64,000 nucleotides of DNA. Source: Mesobacillus foraminis (lineage in GTDB: Bacteria; Bacillota; Bacilli; Bacillales; Cytobacillaceae). Both the position numbers and the translations under genes were made by a program. Positions 16,925 to 25,191 of the stretch are shown here, piece after piece. Under the pieces are notes generated by a model. The model searched no databases and was not told the origin of the DNA. It saw only the letters and a list, made by a program, of their open reading frames with translations. Where the stretch lies: assembly GCF_004340465.1 (NCBI RefSeq), contig NZ_SLVV01000008.1:89099-153098 (forward strand). Reading direction: 5' to 3'. Within the stretch, counting starts at the first letter, position 1, and every line of letters begins with the position of its first letter.

Positions 16925-18019
16925 ATGAAAACACGACTGCCAGTTATACTATTGGCCAGCATGCTGTTAATTGGATGTTCGAATAGCGGGCCCGAAGGAA
17001 CAGAGGAAAGCCAGCCTGGGCAGGTTCAGCTTGATGAGGGCGGCAGTGAAGAACAGGAAACGGCCGCACAGCCTGTGGAGGCGGAGTCCCTGGCTGAAAA
17101 CCTCAAGATTCCATGGTCCATCAATAAGATCAATGATCTCTTTTACATAAGCGAGAGGCTCGGTTCCATCATCAGGATGGAGGACGGGCAGCAGACAAGG
17201 CAGGAGGTTTCCCTGGAGAAGCCGCTCGCCGACGCTGCTGAAGCCGGCCTGCTGGGCTTCGTACTTGTGCCGGGGGAGACTGACAGGGCCTTTGCCTATT
17301 ATACCTATCAGGATAACGGACAGTTCAACCGGATTGTGGAACTGAAGCTGACTGGGGATGTATGGAAGGAAACAAGGCTTATTCTTGATAAAATCCCCAG
17401 CGGTAATGTCCACCATGGAGGAAGATTGCGAATTGGTCCTGACGGGAAGCTGTATGCTACGGCAGGAGATGCGGCGGTCCCGGAAAATGCCCAGAACCTG
17501 AATTCGCTTGGCGGAAAGATCCTTCGACTGAACCTTGATGGTTCGGTTCCGGCAGATAACCCTTTTCGGGATTCCTATGTATACAGTTATGGACACCGTA
17601 ACCCACAAGGACTTGCCTGGGATGAGGACGGGACGATGTATGCGAGTGAACATGGACCTTCCGCACATGATGAAATCAATGTCATTGAACCTGGTAAAAA
17701 TTATGGTTGGCCGGAAATCACTGGAGATGAAAAGAAGGAAGGAATGGTCACTCCGCTGTTTCAGTCGGGAGAGGATACATGGGCGCCTTCAGGAATAGCC
17801 GTTCATGAAGGGAAATTGTACGTGGCAACGCTAAGAGGAAATGCCGTCCGTGAATTTGACCCGGCGACCAAGGAGACAAGAGCAGCGGTTACAGGCTTCG
17901 GACGCATCAGAGATGTCTGGATTGAGGGCCATGATCTGTACTTTGTCAGCAACAACACCGACGGAAGGGGCAATCCTGCAGGAGATGACGACAAGCTTTA
18001 TCGCATTAAATTGAAATAG
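16925..18019 (+). CDS. Lipoprotein PQQ-dependent sugar (aldose) dehydrogenase family protein
   Basis: The 364-residue product starts with a lipoprotein signal peptide (lipobox L-I-G-C, Cys18) and an acidic linker, then a six-bladed beta-propeller of the soluble glucose/sorbosone dehydrogenase family. Family motifs seen are LGFVLVP, VHHGGRLRIGPDGKLYATAGDA, SLGGKILRLNLDG, YSYGHRNPQGLAWD and GKNYGWPEI, including the histidine that serves as catalytic base in the GDH family. It would sit on the outer face of the membrane. PQQ dependence is a family trait. No PQQ synthesis gene is seen here, so the cofactor or substrate may differ. Confidence 0.88.
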   Translation: MKTRLPVILLASMLLIGCSNSGPEGTEESQPGQVQLDEGGSEEQETAAQPVEAESLAENLKIPWSINKINDLFYISERLGSIIRMEDGQQTRQEVSLEKPLADAAEAGLLGFVLVPGETDRAFAYYTYQDNGQFNRIVELKLTGDVWKETRLILDKIPSGNVHHGGRLRIGPDGKLYATAGDAAVPENAQNLNSLGGKILRLNLDGSVPADNPFRDSYVYSYGHRNPQGLAWDEDGTMYASEHGPSAHDEINVIEPGKNYGWPEITGDEKKEGMVTPLFQSGEDTWAPSGIAVHEGKLYVATLRGNAVREFDPATKETRAAVTGFGRIRDVWIEGHDLYFVSNNTDGRGNPAGDDDKLYRIKLK

Positions 18020-18070
18020 GGTGCCTGACCCCCTTTAGCGCTTTAGCGCGGTGGGGGTCAGGCACCCTTT
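18018..18070 (+). terminator. Terminator hairpin with GGGTGCCTGACCCCC arms, overlapping the stop codon
   Basis: AGGGTGCCTGACCCCC (18018-18033) pairs with GGGGGTCAGGCACCCTTT (18053-18070). The left arm starts inside the TAG stop of the sugar dehydrogenase gene, and a second small GC stem (TTTAGCGC type) lies in the loop. The arm sequence is one I recognise as a dispersed motif in Bacillus genomes. Confidence 0.85.
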
Positions 18071-18076
18071 AGTTTG

Positions 18077-18742
18077 TTAAAATTTATAGGTCCAGAATCG
18101 TTCGAAGTTGAGCCAGGCCATGGTTGCCGGGTCTTTCTTTTTCAGACCGTCTGCCATGTCAGCCAGCATCAGCTCGGTTTGTGAACGGTGGGCGCGGATG
18201 GCATCCAGCTTCTGATCAGCCACAGCGGAGATATCGTGGACAATATCCGCTTCACCGAGTTCTTCTACACAATTTTTAGAAAAGGCTACACAATGCAGCT
18301 TTGGCCGCTTTTCAGCAGGCAGCTGGCCAACCGCGCGAATCACGGCTTCACCAGTAGCTTCATGGTCCGGGTGGACAGAGTAGCCAGGGTAAAAGGTGAT
18401 GATCAAGGATGGGTTCAATTCATTAATCATATCCGATATTTCGGCAGTGAGTTTGTCAGGATCCTCGAACTCGACGGTCTTGTCCCGGTAGCCGAGCATC
18501 CTTAGGTCGGAAATGCCAAGGACACGGGCCGCTTCCTTTAATTCGTACCTGCGGATGCTGCGAAGAGTCTCGCGGTTGGCAAAGGGCGGGTTGCCCATAT
18601 TCCGTCCCATTTCCCCAAGGGTCAGGCAAGCGTAGGTGACAGGCGTTCCCATATTCACGTGTGAGGCAATTGTGCCCGAAACACCGAAGGCCTCATCATC
18701 CGGGTGAGGGAATACGACCAATACTTGTTGTTCTTTCTCCAT
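18077..18742 (-). CDS. bshB2: Bacillithiol biosynthesis deacetylase BshB2
   Basis: BshB2 is a zinc-dependent deacetylase that converts N-acetylglucosaminyl-malate to glucosaminyl-malate in bacillithiol synthesis. The 221-residue PIG-L/LmbE fold shows the metal motif PHPDDE and the second ligand in VHPDHEATGEA, with LTLGEMGRNMGNPPFANRE typical of YojG. The start at 18742 is set by AAAGGAGTTGG upstream; a longer frame to 18826 adds 28 residues with no such site. yojF lies directly upstream on the same strand, the same pair as yojF-yojG of B. subtilis. Confidence 0.93.
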   Translation of the reverse strand: MEKEQQVLVVFPHPDDEAFGVSGTIASHVNMGTPVTYACLTLGEMGRNMGNPPFANRETLRSIRRYELKEAARVLGISDLRMLGYRDKTVEFEDPDKLTAEISDMINELNPSLIITFYPGYSVHPDHEATGEAVIRAVGQLPAEKRPKLHCVAFSKNCVEELGEADIVHDISAVADQKLDAIRAHRSQTELMLADMADGLKKKDPATMAWLNFERFWTYKF

Positions 18743-18865
18743 TGTTTTTCCAACTCCTTTCCAGAGTGTTTTTTTGAAGGATCTTTTATGCCGAAAAACA
18801 TCCCGAGATAAAATTTCGGCAATCATAGGACAAAATCAAATCGAGGGGGCATCTGCCCAGCCTGC

Positions 18866-19213
18866 TTATTCAAACGGGGTTTCGCTGATCTGCAAAGCGA
18901 CGGCCAGCTTGCCGCTGAAGTCGTGTCCTGCCAGCAGCAGCCTTCCCTTGTCGTCAATTTCATAATGGGTGATTCCTTCTGCGTAAATCCATCCGAAAGA
19001 GATTTTTAATCCTGTGCGAAATGGCCCCGGGCCGGTAATTTTTGCGCGCTCGTATGTAACCTTTGCATTTCGGATATAAGCGCCGGCTGAGAAAAACTGA
19101 TCATTGTGATGGGAAGCGTATGCTCCATTAGTGGTCTCAAGATGGATATAGACCTCTCTGCCGACAAATTGGTCAAGGGCCTCCTGAACGTCTTTCACGA
19201 TGACTGGATCCAT
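18866..19213 (-). CDS. yojF: YojF family protein (DUF1806)
   Basis: This is a 115-residue cytoplasmic protein of the YojF/DUF1806 family, recognisable from VGREVYIHLETTNGAYA and the W-I-Y-A-E-G-I-T-H-Y segment. The ATG at 19213 is preceded by GGAAGGAGGAA. It is linked with bshB2 here as in B. subtilis, which suggests a role tied to bacillithiol, but no activity is known to me. The 123-base gap to bshB2 holds a GCCGAAA/TTTCGGC hairpin without a T tract, which might tune read-through. Confidence 0.88.
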   Translation of the reverse strand: MDPVIVKDVQEALDQFVGREVYIHLETTNGAYASHHNDQFFSAGAYIRNAKVTYERAKITGPGPFRTGLKISFGWIYAEGITHYEIDDKGRLLLAGHDFSGKLAVALQISETPFE

Positions 19214-19257
19214 GGTTAATTCCTCCTTCCTGCCTGGATGCTGTAAATCGTTAGCCA

Positions 19258-19302
19258 AAAAAGTGAACTCCAGAGCCGGATATCATGGACAGGGCCCTGG
19301 AG
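19258..19302 (-). terminator. Probable terminator of pdxK
   Basis: CTCCAGAGCC (19268-19277) and the complementary strand of 19293-19302 form an imperfect stem. On the minus strand it is followed by TTCACTTTTTTGG, after the pdxK stop and before yojF. Confidence 0.55.
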
Positions 19303-19315
19303 AATACGTTTATTT

Positions 19316-20134
19316 TTATGATTTGCGGCCTGCTCCGAAGCGGGTATAAGCTCCGTGCATAACCGGGCCGACAAACTGATTCAGCTTGAAGCCATGTTTG
19401 ATGGCCTCGCTGACAAAGTCCTTGGCAACCTCAAACGCTTCCTCTGCTGGTTTGCCTTTTGCAAGCTCGGCTGTAATGGCTGCTGCAAATGTGCAGCCTG
19501 CGCCGTGTGTATAGGTTGTGTCAAATTTTTCTGATTCGAATAAGCGGAAGTCTTTTCCATCATACAGCAAGTCGACGGCCTTTTCATGGGCAAGCTTGCT
19601 TCCGCCCTTGATCATCACATATTTTGCGCCAAGGTCATGTATTTTCGCAGCGGCTTGTTTCATATCGTCCACGTTTTTAATCGGTCCGGTCTGGGCAAGC
19701 TGCCAAGCCTCAAACAGGTTTGGAGTAACAACGGTTGCTCTTGGAAGCAAAAGCTCTCTCATGGCGTCCGTGTTTTCCGGCATCAATACCTCATCTTCCC
19801 CTTTGCAAACCATAACCGGATCGATGACAACGCGGTCGAGGCGGTGCTCATCGATTTTGCGTGCCGCAAGCTCAATGATATCAACGGAACCGAGCATTCC
19901 GGTTTTCATGGCATCAATGCCAACAGATAAAATCGTGCCGAGCTGCTGCTCTACATGCTCAACCGGCTGAGGGAAGACGCCGTGGTGCCAGTCTTCGGGA
20001 TCCATTGTGACAATGGAGGTCAATGCCGTCATTCCATATACACCAAGCTCCTGGAATGTTTTAAGATCCGCCTGGATTCCGGCACCGCCGCTGGAGTCGG
20101 ATCCTGCAATTGTGAGCACTTTCTTCATAGTCAT
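19316..20134 (-). CDS. pdxK: Pyridoxine/pyridoxal/pyridoxamine kinase, ThiD-like
   Basis: The 272-residue ribokinase-fold enzyme phosphorylates vitamin B6 compounds (and in related enzymes HMP) with ATP. Motifs are T-I-A-G-S-D-S-S-G-G-A-G-I-Q-A-D at the start, DPVMVCKG, V-T-P-N-L-F-E-A and the anion-hole/catalytic THGAGCTFAAA near residue 210. The sequence is closest to B. subtilis PdxK (formerly called ThiD) rather than to the thiamin operon ThiD. AAGGAGGAGC stands before the ATG. No thiamin genes are nearby, which supports a B6 salvage role. Confidence 0.9.
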   Translation of the reverse strand: MTMKKVLTIAGSDSSGGAGIQADLKTFQELGVYGMTALTSIVTMDPEDWHHGVFPQPVEHVEQQLGTILSVGIDAMKTGMLGSVDIIELAARKIDEHRLDRVVIDPVMVCKGEDEVLMPENTDAMRELLLPRATVVTPNLFEAWQLAQTGPIKNVDDMKQAAAKIHDLGAKYVMIKGGSKLAHEKAVDLLYDGKDFRLFESEKFDTTYTHGAGCTFAAAITAELAKGKPAEEAFEVAKDFVSEAIKHGFKLNQFVGPVMHGAYTRFGAGRKS

Positions 20135-20327
20135 ATAAAAGCTCCTCCTTGAAGTATATTGAATCTTTCATTAAAGGCCGATGGTCTATTTAATGATTAT
20201 ATCACTGTACAAAGACAAGAAAAAGAATGTTGGCTTTCCTTCTGTGCCCTGCCATGATCGCTTTTACACTTTTACATTTTTTGTTACAAGTTCTGTAATT
20301 ATGTTATTGCAGACAACAAATCTCCCG

Positions 20328-20394
20328 CAGGCTATTGATTTAGGTCCGGAATTTTGACCGCCGGGAACAGAGGGACGAACCTGAAGGCTGCCTG
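20328..20394 (+). other. Possible structured leader ahead of the molybdenum cofactor operon
   Basis: The 470 bases between pdxK and mobA hold no gene. Within them, three nested short pairings can be drawn: CAGGC (20328-20332) with GCCTG (20390-20394), AGGT (20342-20345) with ACCT (20379-20382), and CCGG (20346-20349) with CCGG (20361-20364). I do not recognise a known riboswitch class. Stems this short can arise by chance, so this is only a candidate. Confidence 0.3.
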
Positions 20395-20604
20395 TTAGAA
20401 AAGAAGGGATTTGCGGCTTTTTGCCGAATGTGTTATAGGATGGTTTAAAAACTCTTGGTACATCCAGAATAAATCAGATGAAGGCTTCATTAGCTATTGC
20501 AATATATAATAGGGGCATTTCATGATTTCATGAGATCAGCATGATTTCGTCATTTAAAATTGTTTTGCCAACTAGTTTTATTTTTTAGAAGAGAAGGTGC
20601 AGCG

Positions 20605-21204
20605 ATGAAGGCGGGAGCGATTATCTTATCAGGCGGCCGGTCAAGCAGGATGGGGACCAACAAAGCTTTTCTTCCACTTGCGGAAAAGGCCAACATTGAG
20701 AGAATCAGGGATGAGCTGTATTCCCTGTTTGACCATATTATTCTCGTTACGAATGAACCCGAAAAGTATGAATTTCTTAAGCTTAAAATGGTAAAGGACG
20801 AGCATCCCGGGAAGGGTCCGCTGGCAGGAATCCACGCCGGGCTGAAAGCTTCCGATTACGAAGAAAATATTATCGTGGCCTGTGATATGCCATTTATATC
20901 AGCCGAAATTGCCGGGACTCTAGCCAGGAATTTAAAATCCTACGATGCCATTGTACCTGTTATCGGGGGAAGGCAGCATCCACTTTTCGCTGCCTATCAG
21001 AAAAGAATCATAAACCAGGCCGAATCCAGACTTAAGCAAGAGGAACTTCGCCTGAAGGATTTTCTGGAAGCGCTTAATGTCCGCTACCTTGGGGAAAGGG
21101 ACCTAAAAGCCTACAGTGATGCCAATCTGGAGCAAGTATTTTTCAATATGAACCAGCCTGAGGAATATGACAAGGCCAGGAAATGGATCGAAGCAGGAGA
21201 TTAG
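20605..21204 (+). CDS. mobA: Molybdenum cofactor guanylyltransferase
   Basis: MobA attaches GMP to molybdenum cofactor to make the dinucleotide form used by bacterial oxidoreductases. The 199-residue nucleotidyltransferase fold shows the GTP-binding L-S-G-G-R-S-S-R-M-G-T-N-K, then GPLAGIHAGL and the metal-binding ACDMPF. ATG at 20605 follows GAGAAGGTG; the longer frame from 20560 lacks support. It opens a six-gene operon. Family members can also act as other cofactor nucleotidyltransferases, but the neighbours settle the role. Confidence 0.93.
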   Translation: MKAGAIILSGGRSSRMGTNKAFLPLAEKANIERIRDELYSLFDHIILVTNEPEKYEFLKLKMVKDEHPGKGPLAGIHAGLKASDYEENIIVACDMPFISAEIAGTLARNLKSYDAIVPVIGGRQHPLFAAYQKRIINQAESRLKQEELRLKDFLEALNVRYLGERDLKAYSDANLEQVFFNMNQPEEYDKARKWIEAGD

Positions 21205-21258
21205 CCTTTATACATATTTTAAAAAAAGCAGGGATTTTACAGGAAAGGGGATGAGGGA

Positions 21259-22491
21259 ATGAAATTCTTTAAGGTAAAAACAGTGGAGGAGACCTTTACG
21301 TTAATTGAGGAGATGATTCCCGGAATACGCGAGATGGAAACCAGGCCTCTCGAGGATGCCCTGCATTGCATTTTGGCGGAACCAGTTGTGGCGCATGAAA
21401 ATGTTCCCGCATTTGACCGTTCGACGGTTGATGGATATGCGGTATATGCCAAGGATACCTATGGATCCACCGAATCCATGCCCGGATTTCTGACGGCAGC
21501 TGGCGAGGTGAACATGGGAGAAGAGGCAAGCAGGGCTGTTGCACGCGGAGAAGCCATCTATGTACCGACAGGCGGCATGCTTCCTCCTGGAAGCGACAGC
21601 GTCCTCATGATTGAGCACTGTGAAGAAATTGGCGGGCTGCTGAATACATATAAACAAATTGCCCCGGGCGAAAACGTCATTCGGGCCGGGGAAGACATCA
21701 GGGCTGGCGAACTCCTTCTGGAAGCAGGCATCAGGCTTCGGCCTCAGGAATTAGGTGCCCTTGCTGCCCTGGGGATTACTCATGTGCGGGTGTACAGGGA
21801 AATCGTGGCGGCTTATCTGTCTACAGGCGATGAAATTGTTCCATATGAAACAGAAAGGCTGGAGGCTGGACAGGTCCGGGATATCAATTATTTAACCGTT
21901 TCCGGCCTGGCACAGGAGTGGGGAATAAAGGTTATCTATGGAGGAATTACTGCTGATGACTATGAGGGTTTCTCCTCGAGGGCCCGTGAATTATTTGAGC
22001 AGTCGGACCTGTTAATTTTATCAGGAGGAAGCTCGGTGGGGGCCAAGGACTATACGACAGAAGTGATTCAATCCCTTGGAGACCCCGGGGTATTTGTCCA
22101 TGGAATTTCTATCAAGCCAGGAAAGCCGACGATTCTTGCAGTGGCGGGAGGGAAGCCGGTGATCGGGCTGCCTGGGCATCCGGCGTCTGCCATGATTATT
22201 TTCAGGCTGTTCGGTGAAAGAGTGGCCAGGAAGTTAAAGGGAGAAATTCTTAAGAGCAAGCCGGAAAGGATTTATGCAAGAATGGCTAAAAACATCGCAT
22301 CCGCTCCGGGCAGGGCTGATTATATCAGAGTAAGCCTGTCCGAAAAGGGTGGCGAATGGTGGGCAGATCCGATTATTGGCAAATCAGGGTTGATTACAAC
22401 GCTTGTGAAAAGTGACGGGATTGTGGAGATTCTTTCGGAAAAAGAAGGGGTCCTGCAGGGAGATTACGTGCCTGTCATCTTATCGAAATAA
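21259..22491 (+). CDS. moeA: Molybdopterin molybdenumtransferase MoeA
   Basis: MoeA inserts molybdate into adenylylated molybdopterin. The 410-residue protein has the full four-domain layout: MoeA_N with FDRSTVDGYAVY and P-T-G-G-M-L-P-P-G-S-D-S-V, the MoCF-biosynthesis domain with YLSTGDEI, L-S-G-G-S-S-V-G-A-K-D-Y and GLPGHPASAMI, and the small C-terminal domain. The start follows GGAAAGGGGATGAGG. It lies 54 bases after mobA and 12 bases before a second moeA-like gene. Confidence 0.94.
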   Translation: MKFFKVKTVEETFTLIEEMIPGIREMETRPLEDALHCILAEPVVAHENVPAFDRSTVDGYAVYAKDTYGSTESMPGFLTAAGEVNMGEEASRAVARGEAIYVPTGGMLPPGSDSVLMIEHCEEIGGLLNTYKQIAPGENVIRAGEDIRAGELLLEAGIRLRPQELGALAALGITHVRVYREIVAAYLSTGDEIVPYETERLEAGQVRDINYLTVSGLAQEWGIKVIYGGITADDYEGFSSRARELFEQSDLLILSGGSSVGAKDYTTEVIQSLGDPGVFVHGISIKPGKPTILAVAGGKPVIGLPGHPASAMIIFRLFGERVARKLKGEILKSKPERIYARMAKNIASAPGRADYIRVSLSEKGGEWWADPIIGKSGLITTLVKSDGIVEILSEKEGVLQGDYVPVILSK

Positions 22492-22503
22492 GGGGGCAGG
22501 AAA

Positions 22504-24441
22504 ATGGCGGAAAAGAGATATCAGCGAAAAATTTACCTCGAGGACAAGCCTCGAAGGGATGCAAAGCAGGAAATCCTGGATGCCTTCCAATTGGCTTCAG
22601 AATCAGAGTGGATTCCAACGGGTGACGCACTCGGCAGAATAACAGCACAGGCAGTCTTTGCCAATGTTTCGATGCCTCATTACCACGCCTCGGCAATGGA
22701 TGGAATCGCCGTTAATGCGGAGGAAACCTACGAAGCCCACGAGCAGAGGCCACTGCGCTTGCGATTGCGGGATCAGTTTGCTTTTGTGGATACTGGAAAT
22801 GCCATTCCCCCGGGATTTAATGCAGTCATTATGATTGAGCATGTTCATGTGATTGACGATGAGACGATCGAAATTATTGAACCAGCCACACCCTGGCAGC
22901 ATATCAGGCCGATCGGCGAGGATATTGTCCAGGAGGAAATGCTGTTTCCACAGGGACACAGGCTGAGGCCAGCCGACCTCGGGGCGCTGCTGGCAGCACA
23001 GATTACCCGGGTTCAGGTCATGAAGAAACCTCTGGTGACGATCATTCCGACGGGTAATGAGCTGGTTGCAGCAGATGATGCCCTGGCAGCAGGCAAGATT
23101 ATCGAATTCAATGGAACGGTGTTCGCCAATTACGTTAAAGAGTGGGGAGGGGAACCCAACCTGCATGATATTGTAAAAGACGAGCCTGAAAGCATCAAGG
23201 CCGCTCTCCTCCAGGCAGTCGAGTCTTCGGACATCATTGTCATCAATGCAGGTTCTTCTGCTGGTTCAAGGGATTTTACGGTCCACGTTCTGGCGGAACT
23301 GGGCACTGTTTTTACCCATGGAGTTGCAACAAGGCCGGGCAAGCCCGTGATACTCGGGAAAATCAACCAGAAAATCGTCGTCGGTGTGCCAGGATATCCT
23401 GTATCGGCCTACCTTGCCCTCGAGTGGTTTGTCCGGCCGCTCATCTGCAAGTATCTGCAGATTCCGGAGCCCGAAAGGCAAAAAATGAGCGTAAAGCTTG
23501 GCCGCCGAATTGTTTCGACCATGGGGGCGGAGGACTTTGTCAGAGTGAACATCGGCTATGTGAATGGCCAGTATGTTGCCAACCCGCTCACAAGGGCCGC
23601 AGGAGTCACCATGTCCCTGGTCCGGGCGGATGGCCTTCTGGTTGTACCGCCGGAGCAGCTTGGATATGAGCAGGGCGATGATGCAGAGGTTGAATTGCTC
23701 AGGCCGATTGAAGAAATAAAAAATGCCATTGTCTTTTCCGGAAGCCATGACTTGACGATTGACCTGCTTTCCTCGCAGCTGAAGCAGCAGCGGCACGACA
23801 TGAAGATCGTTTCCTCCCATGTGGGAAGCATGGCTGGTGTAATGGCTATCCGAAAAGGGGAGGCACACGTTGCAGGGATTCATTTGCTAGATCCGGAGAC
23901 AAGAGAATATAATATTTCATATGTAAAAAAACTGCTGTCCGCACAAGACGCGGTCCTTTATCCATTTTTAAAACGGACCCAGGGATGGATGGTGCCGAAG
24001 GGGAATCCGCTTAAAATTGAACAGATTTCCGATCTGGCCGAAACACAGGCAGATTTTGTGAACAGGCAAAAGGGTGCGGGAACCAGGATTTTGTTCGATC
24101 TTCTTTTAAAAGAACAGGGAATTTCGCCTGAACAGATCAAAGGATATGATCGTGAAATGTTTTCGCATCTAAGTGTAGCCGCCGAAGTGAAGGGGAATGA
24201 GAAGGCTGCAGGGCTTGGCATTTATCCGGCAGCAAAAGCGATGGGACTTGACTTTGTCCCGGTAGCGGATGAGTCGTATGACCTGCTGATGACAAAAGAC
24301 TTTTTTGAAAGTGAACAAGGTCGCTGGCTGGTTTCGGTCATTCAATCTCATGATTTTAAAAACGCAGTGGAAAAAATCGGCGGGTATGCAGTCGTCAGCC
24401 AATCGGAACCGATTTTTTTTGAAGCAGCTAAATTGAGGTGA
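22504..24441 (+). CDS. MoeA-like protein fused to a substrate-binding (PBP-like) domain
   Basis: The 645-residue protein has an N-terminal MoeA module (to about residue 400: MPHYHASAMDGIAV, I-P-T-G-N-E-L, N-A-G-S-S-A-G-S-R-D-F, GVPGYPVSAYLAL). A second module of about 220 residues is related to ModA-type periplasmic-binding proteins (SHVGSMAGVMAIRKGEAHVAG, Q-K-G-A-G-T-R-I-L-F-D). There is no signal peptide, so the binding domain is cytoplasmic and may hold molybdate or tungstate near the insertion site, or sense it. Both MoeA copies keep the main motifs. Such fusions are known in bacteria and archaea; the exact role is not settled. Confidence 0.9.
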   Translation: MAEKRYQRKIYLEDKPRRDAKQEILDAFQLASESEWIPTGDALGRITAQAVFANVSMPHYHASAMDGIAVNAEETYEAHEQRPLRLRLRDQFAFVDTGNAIPPGFNAVIMIEHVHVIDDETIEIIEPATPWQHIRPIGEDIVQEEMLFPQGHRLRPADLGALLAAQITRVQVMKKPLVTIIPTGNELVAADDALAAGKIIEFNGTVFANYVKEWGGEPNLHDIVKDEPESIKAALLQAVESSDIIVINAGSSAGSRDFTVHVLAELGTVFTHGVATRPGKPVILGKINQKIVVGVPGYPVSAYLALEWFVRPLICKYLQIPEPERQKMSVKLGRRIVSTMGAEDFVRVNIGYVNGQYVANPLTRAAGVTMSLVRADGLLVVPPEQLGYEQGDDAEVELLRPIEEIKNAIVFSGSHDLTIDLLSSQLKQQRHDMKIVSSHVGSMAGVMAIRKGEAHVAGIHLLDPETREYNISYVKKLLSAQDAVLYPFLKRTQGWMVPKGNPLKIEQISDLAETQADFVNRQKGAGTRILFDLLLKEQGISPEQIKGYDREMFSHLSVAAEVKGNEKAAGLGIYPAAKAMGLDFVPVADESYDLLMTKDFFESEQGRWLVSVIQSHDFKNAVEKIGGYAVVSQSEPIFFEAAKLR

Positions 24442-24445
24442 ACAG

Positions 24446-24910
24446 ATGAATTTTGAAATAGCAAAAGACGCAATTGATATCCAGTCTGTAATCGATAAAG
24501 TCGTCCAGCGTGATGCCGGAGCGATTACCACTTTTATTGGAACCGTCAGGGAACTGACAAAAGGGAAAAAAACGCTGTATCTGGTTTATGAGGCCTATGA
24601 ACCTATGGCTGTGAAAAAGCTCGAACAGATTGGGGCAGAAATCAAGGAGCGCTGGGAAGGGGCGGAGGTGGCCATCACCCATCGGGTAGGAAAGCTTGAT
24701 ATTACCGATGTTGCGGTCGTGATTGCCGTTTCGACGCCTCACCGGGCTGACGCTTATGAAGCGAACCGGTATGCGATTGAACGGATAAAGGAAATCGTCC
24801 CCATCTGGAAAAAAGAGCATTGGGAAGACGGCCAGGAATGGATCGGCAATCAGCTCGAAACCGTTGCATATCCAACAGGAAAACCGGAGGAGGCTGATTT
24901 AAATGAATAA
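24446..24910 (+). CDS. moaE: Molybdopterin synthase catalytic subunit MoaE
   Basis: MoaE forms the heterotetramer with MoaD that converts cyclic pyranopterin monophosphate into molybdopterin. The 154-residue protein shows the family signatures GAITTFIGTVRE, YEAYEPMA, I-T-H-R-V-G-K-L and P-I-W-K-K-E-H-W-E-D-G, the last with the conserved active-site lysines. GAGGTG lies before the ATG. It begins 4 bases after the preceding gene and its end overlaps moaD by 8 bases, so the two are translationally coupled. Confidence 0.95.
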   Translation: MNFEIAKDAIDIQSVIDKVVQRDAGAITTFIGTVRELTKGKKTLYLVYEAYEPMAVKKLEQIGAEIKERWEGAEVAITHRVGKLDITDVAVVIAVSTPHRADAYEANRYAIERIKEIVPIWKKEHWEDGQEWIGNQLETVAYPTGKPEEADLNE

Positions 24911-25136
24911 AATTCTTTTCTTTGCCCATCTGCGCGATGAGGCAGGGGAGGAATCCATCTCCCTGGATGCTGAGGGGAAAACGGTAGAAGAGTTAAAACA
25001 GATGGTAGCTGAACAGTACCAGATGAAAAGGCTTGACAGTGTCATGACGGCCATTAATGAGGAGTTTGCTCCCGGGGATGAAGTCATCAAAGCAGGAGAT
25101 GTCATCGCCTTTATACCACCTGTAAGCGGAGGCTGA
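24903..25136 (+). CDS. moaD: Molybdopterin synthase sulfur carrier subunit MoaD
   Basis: This is the small ubiquitin-like sulfur carrier (77 residues) ending in the P-P-V-S-G-G tail, whose terminal diglycine is adenylylated by MoeB and converted to a thiocarboxylate. The beta-grasp pattern and length are typical. GGAGGAGG precedes the ATG inside the end of moaE. moeB, its activating enzyme, follows 56 bases later. Confidence 0.94.
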   Translation: MNKILFFAHLRDEAGEESISLDAEGKTVEELKQMVAEQYQMKRLDSVMTAINEEFAPGDEVIKAGDVIAFIPPVSGG

Positions 25137-25191
25137 TGCCTCCTTTTTTACATGCAGGGGTGTCAATTATGTTAGAAGAGGAGAAACAGCA

